In this document: in pieces, positions 36,646-45,799 of the stretch
Numbering within the stretch: position 1 is the stretch's first letter
Layout of the letters: every line of letters starts with the position of its first letter
From: CAYNUJ01 sp964573255
Lineage (GTDB): Bacteria; Bacteroidota; Ignavibacteria; Ignavibacteriales; Melioribacteraceae
Assembly: GCA_964573255.1 (NCBI GenBank)
Contig: CAZNJB010000006.1
Coordinates: 1-64,000, forward strand
DNA: 64,000 bases
Reading direction: 5' to 3'
Notes under the pieces: generated by a model
The model's input: only the letters and a program-made list of their open reading frames with translations
Database searches by the model: none
Told to the model about the DNA's origin: nothing
Translations under genes and position numbers: made by a program

Positions 36646-37982
36646 AAACTTTTTACCAAATTTTTGAACACTTGTCCCCGATGCTCATAATTATCAAACA
36701 TATCAAAGCTTGCACAAGCAGGAGATAACAGAACAATGTCTCCTTCGGAAGCTTCTTCGTATGCTTGGTCTATAGCTTCTTCCATATCTCCACACATCTC
36801 AGTATCTAAATAATCTTTAAAAAAAGAATAAATTTTTTCCCTTGAAGAACCAATAGCATAAATTTTTGCAACATTTTGTTTTACTAAATCAAGAATTTGA
36901 TTGTAGTCATTACCTTTATCTTTACCGCCTAATATCAACCGTAAAGGTCGGTCAAAACTCTTCAATGCATAAAAAACTGAATCAACATTAGTTGCTTTAC
37001 TGTCATTTATAAATGTTATACCGTTTAACTCCCTAACAAATTCTAATCTATGCTCAACACCCGCAAAAGTCGAGAACGCTTCTTTAATCTTCTCGTTATT
37101 TGCATCAAGCAATTTTGCAATAGCAAGAACCGCAAGTGTATTCTGCAAGTTATGCTCGCCTCTGAGATTAACATCCTGCCAATCACAGACAACTTCCTTA
37201 TTACCGTCCAATGTGTAAATTAGTTTACCATCTTTAAAATAAGCGCCGCTGTCAACTTCATCTTTAGTATTTATTTTTAACAATTTAGCCGATGTAATTA
37301 CATTATATTCTGATGCTTCTTTGGAATTGATAATAAAGAAATCATTGGCTGATTGATTTCTAGTAATATTAAACTTTGCCGAAGCATATTTTTTAAAATC
37401 GTTTTCGTATCTGTCCAAATGATCGGGAGTAATATTTAAAATAACAGAAATATACGGAGCGAATTCATTAACATAATCAAGTTGAAAACTGGAAATTTCC
37501 AGTACAACAAATTCATTCTCATTAACGCTATCGGCTATTTCAGAAAATGCAGTGCCGATATTTCCTGCTATGTGAGTCTTAATTCCACATAAGTTTAATA
37601 CATGACCACAAAGAGTAGTTGTTGTTGTCTTTCCGTTCGTTCCGGTTATTCCGATAATTTTTCCCTTACAAAATTGATAAGCAAATTCCAGCTCACTTAT
37701 TACCGGAATATTTTTTTCGGAAGCCCGCTGTAGAACAACAGAATTAGACGGTACACCGGGACTCGTAACAATTAAATCCGCCTCAAAAACTTTATCGGTA
37801 TGTCCGCCGTATTCAAATTCGATATTGTTCTTTTTTAATTCATCGAAGTTATCTTTTAATTTATCGTATTGAGCTAATTCCGAAACAAAGACATCAATAT
37901 TATGACGCTTTGCCAATTTAGCTGCCGATAAACCACTGCGAACAGCACCGATAATCGATATTTTTTTATCCTTAATCTTCAT
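36642..37982 (-). CDS. murD: UDP-N-acetylmuramoyl-L-alanine--D-glutamate ligase
   Basis: ATP-dependent Mur ligase of 446 residues that adds D-glutamate to UDP-MurNAc-L-Ala. The N-terminal Rossmann motif 'IIGAVRSGLSAAKLA' near 10-24 lies before the ATP loop 'GITGTNGKTTTT' near 112-123. 'NDSKATNVDSV' near 308 and 'SPACASFDMFDNYEHRG' near 417 are diagnostic of MurD. One-base overlap with mraY and 4-base overlap with ftsW. Confidence 0.97.
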   Translation of the reverse strand: MKIKDKKISIIGAVRSGLSAAKLAKRHNIDVFVSELAQYDKLKDNFDELKKNNIEFEYGGHTDKVFEADLIVTSPGVPSNSVVLQRASEKNIPVISELEFAYQFCKGKIIGITGTNGKTTTTTLCGHVLNLCGIKTHIAGNIGTAFSEIADSVNENEFVVLEISSFQLDYVNEFAPYISVILNITPDHLDRYENDFKKYASAKFNITRNQSANDFFIINSKEASEYNVITSAKLLKINTKDEVDSGAYFKDGKLIYTLDGNKEVVCDWQDVNLRGEHNLQNTLAVLAIAKLLDANNEKIKEAFSTFAGVEHRLEFVRELNGITFINDSKATNVDSVFYALKSFDRPLRLILGGKDKGNDYNQILDLVKQNVAKIYAIGSSREKIYSFFKDYLDTEMCGDMEEAIDQAYEEASEGDIVLLSPACASFDMFDNYEHRGQVFKNLVKSL

Positions 37983-39091
37983 TATCTAATCTTAAACGAA
38001 GCTAAACTTATAATAGCCATTATTATGGCAATGATATAAAAGCGGATTACTATTTTCGGTTCATCCCAGCCAAGCATTTCGAAATGGTGATGAATCGGAG
38101 CCATTTTAAAGACTCTCTTACCTTCGCCATATTTTTTCTTGGTATATTTGAAATACAATCTCTGAATAATTACCGAGAGCGTTTCCATAAAGAATACACC
38201 GCCAAGAATCGGTATAAGAAGTTCTTTCTTAATTAAAATCGCCATAATTCCGAATGCTCCGCCCAGAGCCAACGAACCGGTATCTCCCATAAATATTTGA
38301 GCCGGATAAAAATTGAACCAGAGAAATCCCAAACCGGCACCTACTAGTGCAGCAATAAAGACGGTAAGCTCTCCTGCACCGGGTAAATAAATTATATTCA
38401 AATAATCTGAATAAATAACATTACCGGTAACATAACTCATAACTGCCAAAGCTAACATTACAATCGTCAATGTACCAATTGCCAAACCGTCCAAGCCGTC
38501 TGTTAAATTCACGGCGTTCGATGTAGCGGTGATTATGAATATTACGGCTGGAATGTACAAATACGAAAAATCCAAATTTAAATTCTTGAAAAAGGGTAAT
38601 GTTGTTTGTGTATTATACGCCGCGAATTCAGGCAAGAAATAAATAGCGCCACCAATAACCAATCCTATAATTATTTGTCCTAATAATTTATATCGCGCTA
38701 TCAATCCTTTTTTATATTTCTTAACCACTTTCAGGTAATCATCAACAAACCCTACAAAACCAAGCCAAAGTGTTCCTATTAAAACCAAAATAATATAGGT
38801 GCTTTTAATATCGCTCCAAAGTAAAACGGGAATTGTTACCGTAAGTAAAATTATCAATCCTCCCATAGTCGGGGTTCCGGCTTTAGCATGATGACGTTCG
38901 GGACCGACTTCTCTAATAGTTTCACCAATCTGCTTTTTCTGCAGGAAACGTATTATTTTGGGTCCCAAATAGAAAGATAAAATCAATGCCGTTATGGCAG
39001 CCAAAGCTGAACGAAAAGAAAGGAATCTAAAAATATCAAATCCGGGTGGATTGAATTTTTCGTTAATATAATTAAATAAATAATAGAACAT
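37982..39091 (-). CDS. mraY: Phospho-MurNAc-pentapeptide transferase
   Basis: Polytopic membrane enzyme of 369 residues (about ten helices) that transfers phospho-MurNAc-pentapeptide to undecaprenyl phosphate, giving lipid I. Catalytic motifs are present: 'GFVDDYLKV' with the DD pair near 117, 'NAVNLTDGLDGLA' near 192 and 'MAPIHHHFE' near 332. 'GTPTMGGLI' near 73 is also typical. It directly abuts murF and overlaps murD by one base. Confidence 0.97.
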   Translation of the reverse strand: MFYYLFNYINEKFNPPGFDIFRFLSFRSALAAITALILSFYLGPKIIRFLQKKQIGETIREVGPERHHAKAGTPTMGGLIILLTVTIPVLLWSDIKSTYIILVLIGTLWLGFVGFVDDYLKVVKKYKKGLIARYKLLGQIIIGLVIGGAIYFLPEFAAYNTQTTLPFFKNLNLDFSYLYIPAVIFIITATSNAVNLTDGLDGLAIGTLTIVMLALAVMSYVTGNVIYSDYLNIIYLPGAGELTVFIAALVGAGLGFLWFNFYPAQIFMGDTGSLALGGAFGIMAILIKKELLIPILGGVFFMETLSVIIQRLYFKYTKKKYGEGKRVFKMAPIHHHFEMLGWDEPKIVIRFYIIAIIMAIISLASFKIR

Positions 39092-40468
39092 CTACTCTTT
39101 CTCCCCTAAAACTTTCACGAACTCTTCCATATGCATTCCGCGCGAGCCTTTTACCAAAACTACACATCCGTTATAATCTTTATCAGCTAAAAATTTCTTT
39201 AAGGAATCTCTTCTGGTAAAATGTCTTGCAATCAAACTATTTTCTACTTTCTTTGATAAGTACTTCATATTTTTACCGATAGTAAGCAATTCCGCATTTT
39301 TCAACTTCGAAACAAATTCGGATAAACTTTCATGAATTGTCCGGGCTTCTTTGCCAAGTTCGAACATATCTCCTAATACTAAAATTTTTTTCTTATACTT
39401 TTTTATTTTTCTCAACACTTCAACCGCCGAAATCACCGAATTAGGATTTGAATTGTACGTATCGTCAATAATGAGAAAATTCTTTCTAAAGATTAAATTC
39501 AATCTCCCAGCCGGTGGCTTTATCTCTTTGATACCGTTTAAAATTTCTTTTTTATTCAGACCAACAACTTTTGCAGCTGTTATGGCTGATAAAATATTCT
39601 GCACATTCACAGCTCCTAAAACCGGCATAGTAAAATTTAATTTTCCCCTGCTATCAGTAATAGTAACATTGGCTCTTCCCAATTCATCAAATTTTAGAAT
39701 TTCAGCTTTTACATCAGGATTTCTTCTGAAGCCGTATGACACTTTTCGAACATGCATCTTTTTTGCAGCTGCACGAAGCAGGCTGTCGTCATTATTTACA
39801 ATTATTATTCCTTTATTGTTTACTGCAGCTTCGTATAACGCTGATTTTTCTTTAAGAACACCATTGCGATCAACTAAATATTCTAAATGAGAATCACCAA
39901 TGTTGGTTATCAATGCTATATCCGGTTCGGCAATATCTGCAGTATATTTTATCTCACCAAAATGATTAGTTCCGTGTTCAAGAATAAGTATATCGGTTTT
40001 TTCATTCGCTTCAAAAATTGTAAGCGGCACTCCAATATGATTGTTATTATTAGCCGAAGTACTCACTACGGAGTATCTCTGTTTTAATAAAATTGTTAAA
40101 TAATCTTTCGTGCTTGTTTTGCCGTTGCTTCCGGTAATAGAAATTACTTTTGCGTTTAATTTCTTGCGCCAGATATTTGCAACATCACCGAGCGCTTCCG
40201 TTGTATTTCTTACACAAATAATAGGAATATCGATATTGTCAAAACGTTTTAATTTATTTTCACTTATGAGAACAGCAGTTGCTCCGTTTTCAACAGCTTG
40301 TTCCACAAAGTCGTGTCCGTCAAATCTTTCACCTTTAATAGCTACAAACAGAGAACCTTTGCGAACTTTCCTGGAATCGATAACCACTGAAGTGATAAAT
40401 TTAAATTTATCCGGTTCAAAAATTTCAGCAGTTGGAATATCAAATATGTCGGTTAATGTCAATCTCAC
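39092..40468 (-). CDS. murF: UDP-MurNAc-tripeptide--D-alanyl-D-alanine ligase
   Basis: Mur ligase of 458 residues that attaches D-Ala-D-Ala to complete the pentapeptide. 'DSRKVRKGSLFVAIKGERFDGHDF' appears in parts near 31-54, the ATP loop is 'SITGSNGKTSTKDYL' near 109-123, and 'LEHGTNHFGEI' replaces the more common 'EMGMN' acidic site. 'IDDTYNSNPNSV' near 335 is diagnostic of MurF. It overlaps murE by one base and abuts mraY. No ddl gene, which would supply the dipeptide, is in the cluster. Confidence 0.96.
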   Translation of the reverse strand: MRLTLTDIFDIPTAEIFEPDKFKFITSVVIDSRKVRKGSLFVAIKGERFDGHDFVEQAVENGATAVLISENKLKRFDNIDIPIICVRNTTEALGDVANIWRKKLNAKVISITGSNGKTSTKDYLTILLKQRYSVVSTSANNNNHIGVPLTIFEANEKTDILILEHGTNHFGEIKYTADIAEPDIALITNIGDSHLEYLVDRNGVLKEKSALYEAAVNNKGIIIVNNDDSLLRAAAKKMHVRKVSYGFRRNPDVKAEILKFDELGRANVTITDSRGKLNFTMPVLGAVNVQNILSAITAAKVVGLNKKEILNGIKEIKPPAGRLNLIFRKNFLIIDDTYNSNPNSVISAVEVLRKIKKYKKKILVLGDMFELGKEARTIHESLSEFVSKLKNAELLTIGKNMKYLSKKVENSLIARHFTRRDSLKKFLADKDYNGCVVLVKGSRGMHMEEFVKVLGEKE

Positions 40469-41943
40469 TAATTAATCTCACTTAAATATTTTTTAGCAGT
40501 TTCAATATCCGAGAAATGATGCTTAACACCATTAATTTCCTGGTAATTCTCGTGTCCTTTTCCGGCAATCAAAACCACAGCATCATCATCCGATTCCAAG
40601 ATTGAATTCTTAATTGCTTCCTCTCTATCTTCAATTACAGTATAATTCTCGGATTTCATTCCTTTTCTAATATCCTCAATAATCTCTGAAGGATTTTCGG
40701 TTCTTGGGTTATCCGAAGTAACAATTACCTTATCGCTATATTTTTCCGCTATGCTTCCCATTACCGGACGTTTAGTTTTATCCCTGTCTCCGCCGCATCC
40801 GAACACAGTAACAACCGGCTGAGTTTCCTTAACAAGATGCCGAATTGATATTAATGCCTGTTCTAAACTATCGGCAGTATGAGAGTAATCAATAATTACT
40901 TTTTTCTTTCCCTTCGATAAAACTTCGAATCTGCCCGGTACTTGCGGCATAGAAGCAATTCCTTTCTGAACTATGTCAACCGGTATTCCGCTTTCCACAC
41001 AAGCACAAAATGCTGCAGTAGCATTGTAAGCATTAAACTTTCCAATTAAGTCAGTCCTTAATTCGACTGTACTGTTATTATGTTCTATTTCCCATCTTGT
41101 ACCGTCCAAATTGAACTGAACATTTTTGATTACATAATTAAATTGCTGATTGGCGCCAAAAACAATCGTATTAGCATCAGAATCTGCAATCATAAATTTC
41201 CAATTAGTATCATCGCCATTTACTACTGCATTCGCTTCCGGACTCAATTTCGAAAACAACTTCGATTTTGCTTCTCTGTATGCTTCGAATGTTTTGTGGT
41301 AATCGAGATGATCGGAAGTAATATTTGTAAATATTGCAGTATGAAAGTTCAAATCATCTACCCTGAGTAATTCAATGGAATGTGATGAAACTTCCATTAC
41401 GGCATATTCGCATCCTTCTGAAATCATTTCGGCAAGGAGTTTATTTATAACGTGAGCTTCTGGAGTAGTCCTATCGGCGACATATTCCTTGTTACCTACA
41501 ATATATTTATTAGTACCGATCAATCCGCATTTTTTACCGGCAGTTTCAATTATATTTTTAATAAAAAACGTTGTTGTAGTCTTTCCCTTTGTACCGGTAA
41601 CTCCAATAAGTTTTAATTTCGAAGAAGGATTGCCATATAAATTGTTTGATAATTGTGAAAGCGCCTTTCTTGAATTTTGAACTACAATCTTTACAGTATC
41701 GTTTACTATAAATAATTCGCCCGGAACTTTCGAGTCGTCTTCAATAACTACTGCAGCCGCTCCTCTGCTTATAGCTTCGGGAATGTAATCATGACCGTCA
41801 ACATTAAATCCCTTGATAGCAACAAAAATAGATTTTTCTTTTACTTTTCTCGAATCTATTTCGATGCTTTCAATCTCTTTAGTTTCTGCACTTCCGCTTA
41901 CATGAATAACATCAACGCTATTTAATAATTGACCTAAATTCAT
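40468..41943 (-). CDS. murE: UDP-MurNAc-tripeptide synthetase (meso-DAP type)
   Basis: Mur ligase of 491 residues adding the third residue of the peptide stem. The ATP loop 'GVTGTKGKTTTT' is at about 114-125 and the lysine-carbamate region follows 'EVSSHSIELLRV' near 184. The specificity motif DNPR at 411-414, within 'SDNPRTENP', indicates meso-diaminopimelate rather than lysine, as expected for a Gram-negative wall. 'GKGHENYQ' near 465 closes the active site. It lies 6 bases after ftsI and overlaps murF by one. Confidence 0.97.
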   Translation of the reverse strand: MNLGQLLNSVDVIHVSGSAETKEIESIEIDSRKVKEKSIFVAIKGFNVDGHDYIPEAISRGAAAVVIEDDSKVPGELFIVNDTVKIVVQNSRKALSQLSNNLYGNPSSKLKLIGVTGTKGKTTTTFFIKNIIETAGKKCGLIGTNKYIVGNKEYVADRTTPEAHVINKLLAEMISEGCEYAVMEVSSHSIELLRVDDLNFHTAIFTNITSDHLDYHKTFEAYREAKSKLFSKLSPEANAVVNGDDTNWKFMIADSDANTIVFGANQQFNYVIKNVQFNLDGTRWEIEHNNSTVELRTDLIGKFNAYNATAAFCACVESGIPVDIVQKGIASMPQVPGRFEVLSKGKKKVIIDYSHTADSLEQALISIRHLVKETQPVVTVFGCGGDRDKTKRPVMGSIAEKYSDKVIVTSDNPRTENPSEIIEDIRKGMKSENYTVIEDREEAIKNSILESDDDAVVLIAGKGHENYQEINGVKHHFSDIETAKKYLSEIN

Positions 41944-41949
41944 ACCACA

Positions 41950-43932
41950 TCATCTATCACACTTTAATGTTAAAATCTTCCCTGCTACAATTTTTTTCCC
42001 CGGCGCAATACTCTGCCAAACAACTTTACCGGCACCTTTAATATTAACCTTCAACCCGGTGGGCGATATTAAAGCTAAGGCTCTCCGCAGCGGTTTACCT
42101 ATTAAATTCGGCATTGTAAATCTTCTGGTCGATTCGTTAATTTTTATTTTTTGTTTCATCGGTGCAGGATTAGCATGTTTAATAATGTTACTTTTTCCCG
42201 CTGCAAGATTAATTGTATAAAAATCCCTTCTATCAATTTTTCTATCAATATCATGCTTAAATTTGGAGAACCGAATATCAGTATCAACAATTCTTTCAGC
42301 AATATTTTTGAATATCGGTGCCGCTACTTGTCCGCCGTATTTTCCCTTTTTAGGAGATTGAATCCAAATAAAGCAAACTACTTGCGGCTCTTCAACTGGA
42401 AAGAATCCGATAAAAGAAGAGTTGTATTCGGTATTCGAATATGAACCATTTACAAAACGGTGGGAAGTTCCCGTCTTACCTCCAACACTAATATTTTTTA
42501 ATTGAGCCTTAGTACCTGTTCCGTTTTCAACAACACCTTCCATAAGCTCAATTATTTTTCTGGATGTGTTTTCGGAAATAACTCTTCTTATTTTCTCCGG
42601 TTGAAATACCTCTTCCACCATTCCGTTTCTGTTTACAATTTTCTTGATTATTTGCGGTTTGTAAAGAACACCGCCGTTTACTAGTGCAGCATAAGCTAAT
42701 GTTAATTGCAAAGGTGTAACGGCAATTTCGTAACCGTGAGAAATAAAAGCCTTACTCAACTTTGAATAATTCTTCGGTTTCTTAAGTTTTCCTCTGACTT
42801 CACCAGGTAAATCAATATGAGTTGCATTACCGAATCCAAAATCCCGCAAATACTTGTAAAACTTATTATCATCAATTCTAGTACTAAGCTTTACAACTCC
42901 TACATTACTGGAATGTTCCAGCACTTCCCTGACAGTTAATTTATCAAAAGAATGTGTATCGCGTATCCATCTTCCGTGAAATCTAAATTTCCCGTTTTCA
43001 GTATTGATAACTTCGTTTAATTTAACGAGATTCTCCTCGAGCAACATCGCCATAAAGACAGATTTTATTGTTGAACCCGGCTCATAAATATCGCTGATGG
43101 CTCTATTTCTTCTATTAGAATCGCTGAATAAATTATAGTTGGCGGGGTCGAAATTAGGGATGTTCGATAATGCTAAAATTTCACCGTTGTTTGGATTGAG
43201 AATAATACCGACCGCAGCTTCCCCGCCAAATTTATTAAATCCCTTTAGAAGTTCTTCTTCTAAGATGGATTGATAATTCTTATCAATCGTTAGAACAACA
43301 TTTTTTCCGTCTATCGCAGGTTGAGATATCTCTTCTTTTATTCCTACAATATTTTGCGCAGCATCTCTTTCAAGAATTAATTTTCCATCTTTTCCTTTTA
43401 AATAATCATTTAATTGGCTTTCTATTCCGTTAACACCAATCATTTCTTTATTCACATATCCTAAAATATGTGAAGCCATACTTCCATAGGGATATATTCT
43501 GGTATTATCTTCCTCATAATAGAGCCTGTCGCATTTGAACTTTTCAAGAACTTTGATATACTTTTTAGAAACCTTTTCTTCCAAACAGACTCTTTTCTTA
43601 CCCGAATTAATTAAATCCAAATAGTGCTTTACCGGCTTATTGAAAACTTCGCTGAACTTTTTAGCAATTACGCTATCGGGCACTTTATTTTTCTTCATTC
43701 TATTGTCGACGAAGTAGGAAATTTCATTTTTAGAATAAGCCAGCAATTCATTATTCCGGTCGAATATTTTTCCTCTTTCTGCTTTAACACTTTTGGGTTT
43801 GTTCTGCTGTTTAAGAGCAATCAGTGAATATTTATCATGTTGCTTAATTTGAATTGTATAGAGTTTTGCCACTAACGTAAAAAACGCCAGAATAATGAAG
43901 AAGAATATTAAATATGCCCGGGCTTTAATCAT
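41950..43932 (-). CDS. ftsI: Septal transpeptidase FtsI (PBP3) with PASTA domain
   Basis: Class B penicillin-binding protein of 660 residues that cross-links septal peptidoglycan with FtsW. One N-terminal helix at about 7-25, a pedestal domain ('RGKIFDRNNELLAYS' near 53-67), then the transpeptidase domain with S287-T-I-K290 (nucleophile S287), S341-S-N343 and K485-T-G487. The C-terminal 60 residues ('MPNLIGKPLRRALALI') form a single PASTA domain ending in 'LKCDR'. PASTA tails are common in Gram-positive PBPs and in this phylum but absent in E. coli FtsI. It overlaps ftsL by 8 bases. Confidence 0.95.
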   Translation of the reverse strand: MIKARAYLIFFFIILAFFTLVAKLYTIQIKQHDKYSLIALKQQNKPKSVKAERGKIFDRNNELLAYSKNEISYFVDNRMKKNKVPDSVIAKKFSEVFNKPVKHYLDLINSGKKRVCLEEKVSKKYIKVLEKFKCDRLYYEEDNTRIYPYGSMASHILGYVNKEMIGVNGIESQLNDYLKGKDGKLILERDAAQNIVGIKEEISQPAIDGKNVVLTIDKNYQSILEEELLKGFNKFGGEAAVGIILNPNNGEILALSNIPNFDPANYNLFSDSNRRNRAISDIYEPGSTIKSVFMAMLLEENLVKLNEVINTENGKFRFHGRWIRDTHSFDKLTVREVLEHSSNVGVVKLSTRIDDNKFYKYLRDFGFGNATHIDLPGEVRGKLKKPKNYSKLSKAFISHGYEIAVTPLQLTLAYAALVNGGVLYKPQIIKKIVNRNGMVEEVFQPEKIRRVISENTSRKIIELMEGVVENGTGTKAQLKNISVGGKTGTSHRFVNGSYSNTEYNSSFIGFFPVEEPQVVCFIWIQSPKKGKYGGQVAAPIFKNIAERIVDTDIRFSKFKHDIDRKIDRRDFYTINLAAGKSNIIKHANPAPMKQKIKINESTRRFTMPNLIGKPLRRALALISPTGLKVNIKGAGKVVWQSIAPGKKIVAGKILTLKCDR

Positions 43933-44251
43933 ATTTCTTTTCTACAATTTGCACAATTTTTTTAGCTCTAGAATGATTTATATAAATTTTCTCGAATGGT
44001 TTAGCGGCTTTAACCAGACCGAGATTCTTATTCGCCAAACGGCTAATTCTTTCTTTTGAGATTAGTTTTTGAATTTCGACCAGTTTATCTTCCAAACGAT
44101 CTTTTGCCAATAAAAGGTCGTTTTCAAGCACATTTTTATTTTTTGTTAACATCCGGATGCTGTTAGAAAAATATAACTGCGTAAAGAGTCCACCCGTGAT
44201 TAATATTGCGAAAAGGATGAACCGTTTTAAATAAGATTTTTCATTTTTCAT
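43925..44251 (-). CDS. ftsL: FtsL-like cell division protein
   Basis: A 108-residue bitopic protein with one helix at about 12-29 and a coiled coil of about 50 residues in the periplasm ('NVLENDLLLAKDRLEDKLVEI'-like heptads, here described rather than quoted in full). Sequence similarity is weak in this family; the call rests on size, topology and the fixed position between rsmH and ftsI. It would join FtsQ and FtsB in the complex that activates FtsWI. The basic cytoplasmic N-terminus 'MKNEKSYLKRF' fits the topology. It overlaps both neighbours (4 and 8 bases). Confidence 0.8.
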   Translation of the reverse strand: MKNEKSYLKRFILFAILITGGLFTQLYFSNSIRMLTKNKNVLENDLLLAKDRLEDKLVEIQKLISKERISRLANKNLGLVKAAKPFEKIYINHSRAKKIVQIVEKKYD

Positions 44252-45168
44252 AATCTTTCCGCTACCCTTAATTTAGCCGAACGAGATCTAAAATTTGAAT
44301 CGATCTCATTCTTCGAAGGAATAATTGGTTTTTTAGTGATAATTTTCAATCTGCTTTCTTTATCACATTTGCATACGGGAAATTCCGGTGGACAAATACA
44401 GCTCAAACTTTCGTACTTAAACGCCTCCTTAACAATTCTATCTTCCAGTGAATGAAAAGATATAACAGCGATCCTTCCGCCCGGTTTTAATAGATCAACT
44501 GCTTTTTTGAGGAATAATTTTAATTCTTCCAATTCGTTATTTACTTCTATTCTTAATGCTTGGAATACTCTTGAGAGGGATTTATTTAAAAAATTAGGTG
44601 GAACTAATTCCTCAATTATTCTCTTCAGTTCACCGGTTGTTTCAATTTTTTTTTCAAGTCTTTTAGCACAAATTCTAGAAGCAATTTTTCGGGATTTTTT
44701 TTCCTCCCCGTATTCGAATAATATTCTTGCAATTTCTTTCTCCGGATAATTATTTAATATATCCGCAGCCTTAAGTTCGGAATTCCTATCCATGCGCAGA
44801 TCCAGAGGTGCGTCTTCCCTGTAAGTAAAACCTTTATCCGCATTATCTAGTTGAAAGGAAGATACCCCCAGGTCTGCCAGGATACCATCAAACTTGTCAA
44901 TGAACATTATCTTTGAAATTTTATCTATATTCGTAAAAGAAGTTAGAAAGGGTTCAAACCTTTCTTCCCCGGCAAACTTTTTTTTACAATAATTAAAGGC
45001 TTCTTCGTCCTTATCGCTTGCAATAAGTCTGCCGTGTCTGTTCAATTTCTTCAGTATTCCGGTCGAGTGACCGCCGAAACCTAATGTCGCGTCGAAATAT
45101 ATACCCGATTTATTAGTAACCAGTAAATTGATTGATTCATCTAATAAAACCGGCTCGTGAATAATCAT
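44248..45168 (-). CDS. rsmH: 16S rRNA m4C1402 methyltransferase
   Basis: SAM-dependent methyltransferase (formerly MraW) of 306 residues, acting on C1402 in the ribosomal P site. The SAM loop 'DATLGFGGHSTGIL' is near 26-39, 'FDGILADLGVSSFQLD' near 96-111 and the N4-methylase-type 'ISFHSLEDRIVK' near 238. 'CICPPEFPVCKC' near 259 is a typical cysteine cluster of this enzyme. Overlaps mraZ by 4 bases and ftsL by 4. Confidence 0.97.
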   Translation of the reverse strand: MIIHEPVLLDESINLLVTNKSGIYFDATLGFGGHSTGILKKLNRHGRLIASDKDEEAFNYCKKKFAGEERFEPFLTSFTNIDKISKIMFIDKFDGILADLGVSSFQLDNADKGFTYREDAPLDLRMDRNSELKAADILNNYPEKEIARILFEYGEEKKSRKIASRICAKRLEKKIETTGELKRIIEELVPPNFLNKSLSRVFQALRIEVNNELEELKLFLKKAVDLLKPGGRIAVISFHSLEDRIVKEAFKYESLSCICPPEFPVCKCDKESRLKIITKKPIIPSKNEIDSNFRSRSAKLRVAERL

Positions 45169-45611
45169 TTTGATATGTTCATCACTTCACTTGCTATCTC
45201 AGAGTAAAGAGCTTCATTCTCCTCAATATATTGCCTATAGATTTCCGGGTTCCAGATCTCAATTTTTTTTACTGCTCCGAGAATGAATACTTCTTTTTCG
45301 ATTCCGGCATATTGGATAAGATTTTTGGGCACCAAAAGTCTGGATTGGGTATCCATTTTATCTTCCGCCGCCTGTTGAAGGAACATTCTGACGAACATCG
45401 CTTCTTTAGGGTCAAAAGTGTTGAGTTTCTCCAATTTGCTCGCCACCAATTCATTCCATTGATCCAGCGGGTAAACGTCAATACATTTTGCCGTTCCCCT
45501 GGTCATTATGAAAGTTTCATTTGCCTCCGGTTTGAGTGATTTTCTCAACTTTGCCGGAATGGCAATTCTGCCTTTCGAATCAAGGTTATATGTAAAACTT
45601 CCTATAAACAT
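45165..45611 (-). CDS. mraZ: Transcriptional regulator MraZ
   Basis: DNA-binding ring protein of the AbrB/SpoVT fold that controls the dcw operon in other bacteria. Two domain copies are visible, each with its signature: 'DSKGRIAIPAKLR' near 11-23 and 'DTQSRLLVPKNL' near 86-97. The length of 148 residues is typical. The ATG at 45611 is chosen because it gives the family N-terminus 'MFIGSFTYNLDSKGR'; an ATG two codons earlier (45617) is equally possible, and neither has a clear ribosome site. It is the first gene of the cluster, preceded by tandem 10-base repeats that could be its own operator. Confidence 0.94.
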   Translation of the reverse strand: MFIGSFTYNLDSKGRIAIPAKLRKSLKPEANETFIMTRGTAKCIDVYPLDQWNELVASKLEKLNTFDPKEAMFVRMFLQQAAEDKMDTQSRLLVPKNLIQYAGIEKEVFILGAVKKIEIWNPEIYRQYIEENEALYSEIASEVMNISK

Positions 45612-45627
45612 CAACATTCACGTGGTT

Positions 45628-45685
45628 TTTTCAACACTTTTCCCCACACATCTGCAAAATAATGTTTTTTATAGGCTAAAGTCAA
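45628..45685 (-). promoter_or_regulatory. dcw promoter with candidate MraZ operator
   Basis: On the minus strand a TTGACT box (45680-45685) and a TTATTT box (45657-45662) are 17 bases apart. Just downstream lie two tandem 10-base repeats, GTGGGGAAAA (45638-45647) and GTGTTGAAAA (45628-45637). MraZ operators in other bacteria are tandem GTGG/TGGG repeats phased at about 10 bases next to the mraZ promoter, so these are the expected site. The 10-box also lies in TTATTTTG, one base off the Bacteroidota TAnnTTTG motif. Confidence 0.55.
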
Positions 45686-45799
45686 GCATTTTTATAAAAA
45701 AATTTTGATTCGCGTCCTCCCTCCGCTATTTCCTATAAAGATTATTCAATCTTCTTCGATAATTAGAAAAGTGAAAACATCAACAATTTTTGGTCTCAT

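Noticed and set aside
39351..39890. 179-codon plus-strand frame
   Set aside because: Lies wholly inside murF on the opposite strand; hydrophobic, low-complexity translation and no ribosome site.
44945..44960. GGTTCAAACC-like T-arm
   Set aside because: Lies inside rsmH and no cloverleaf can be formed around it.
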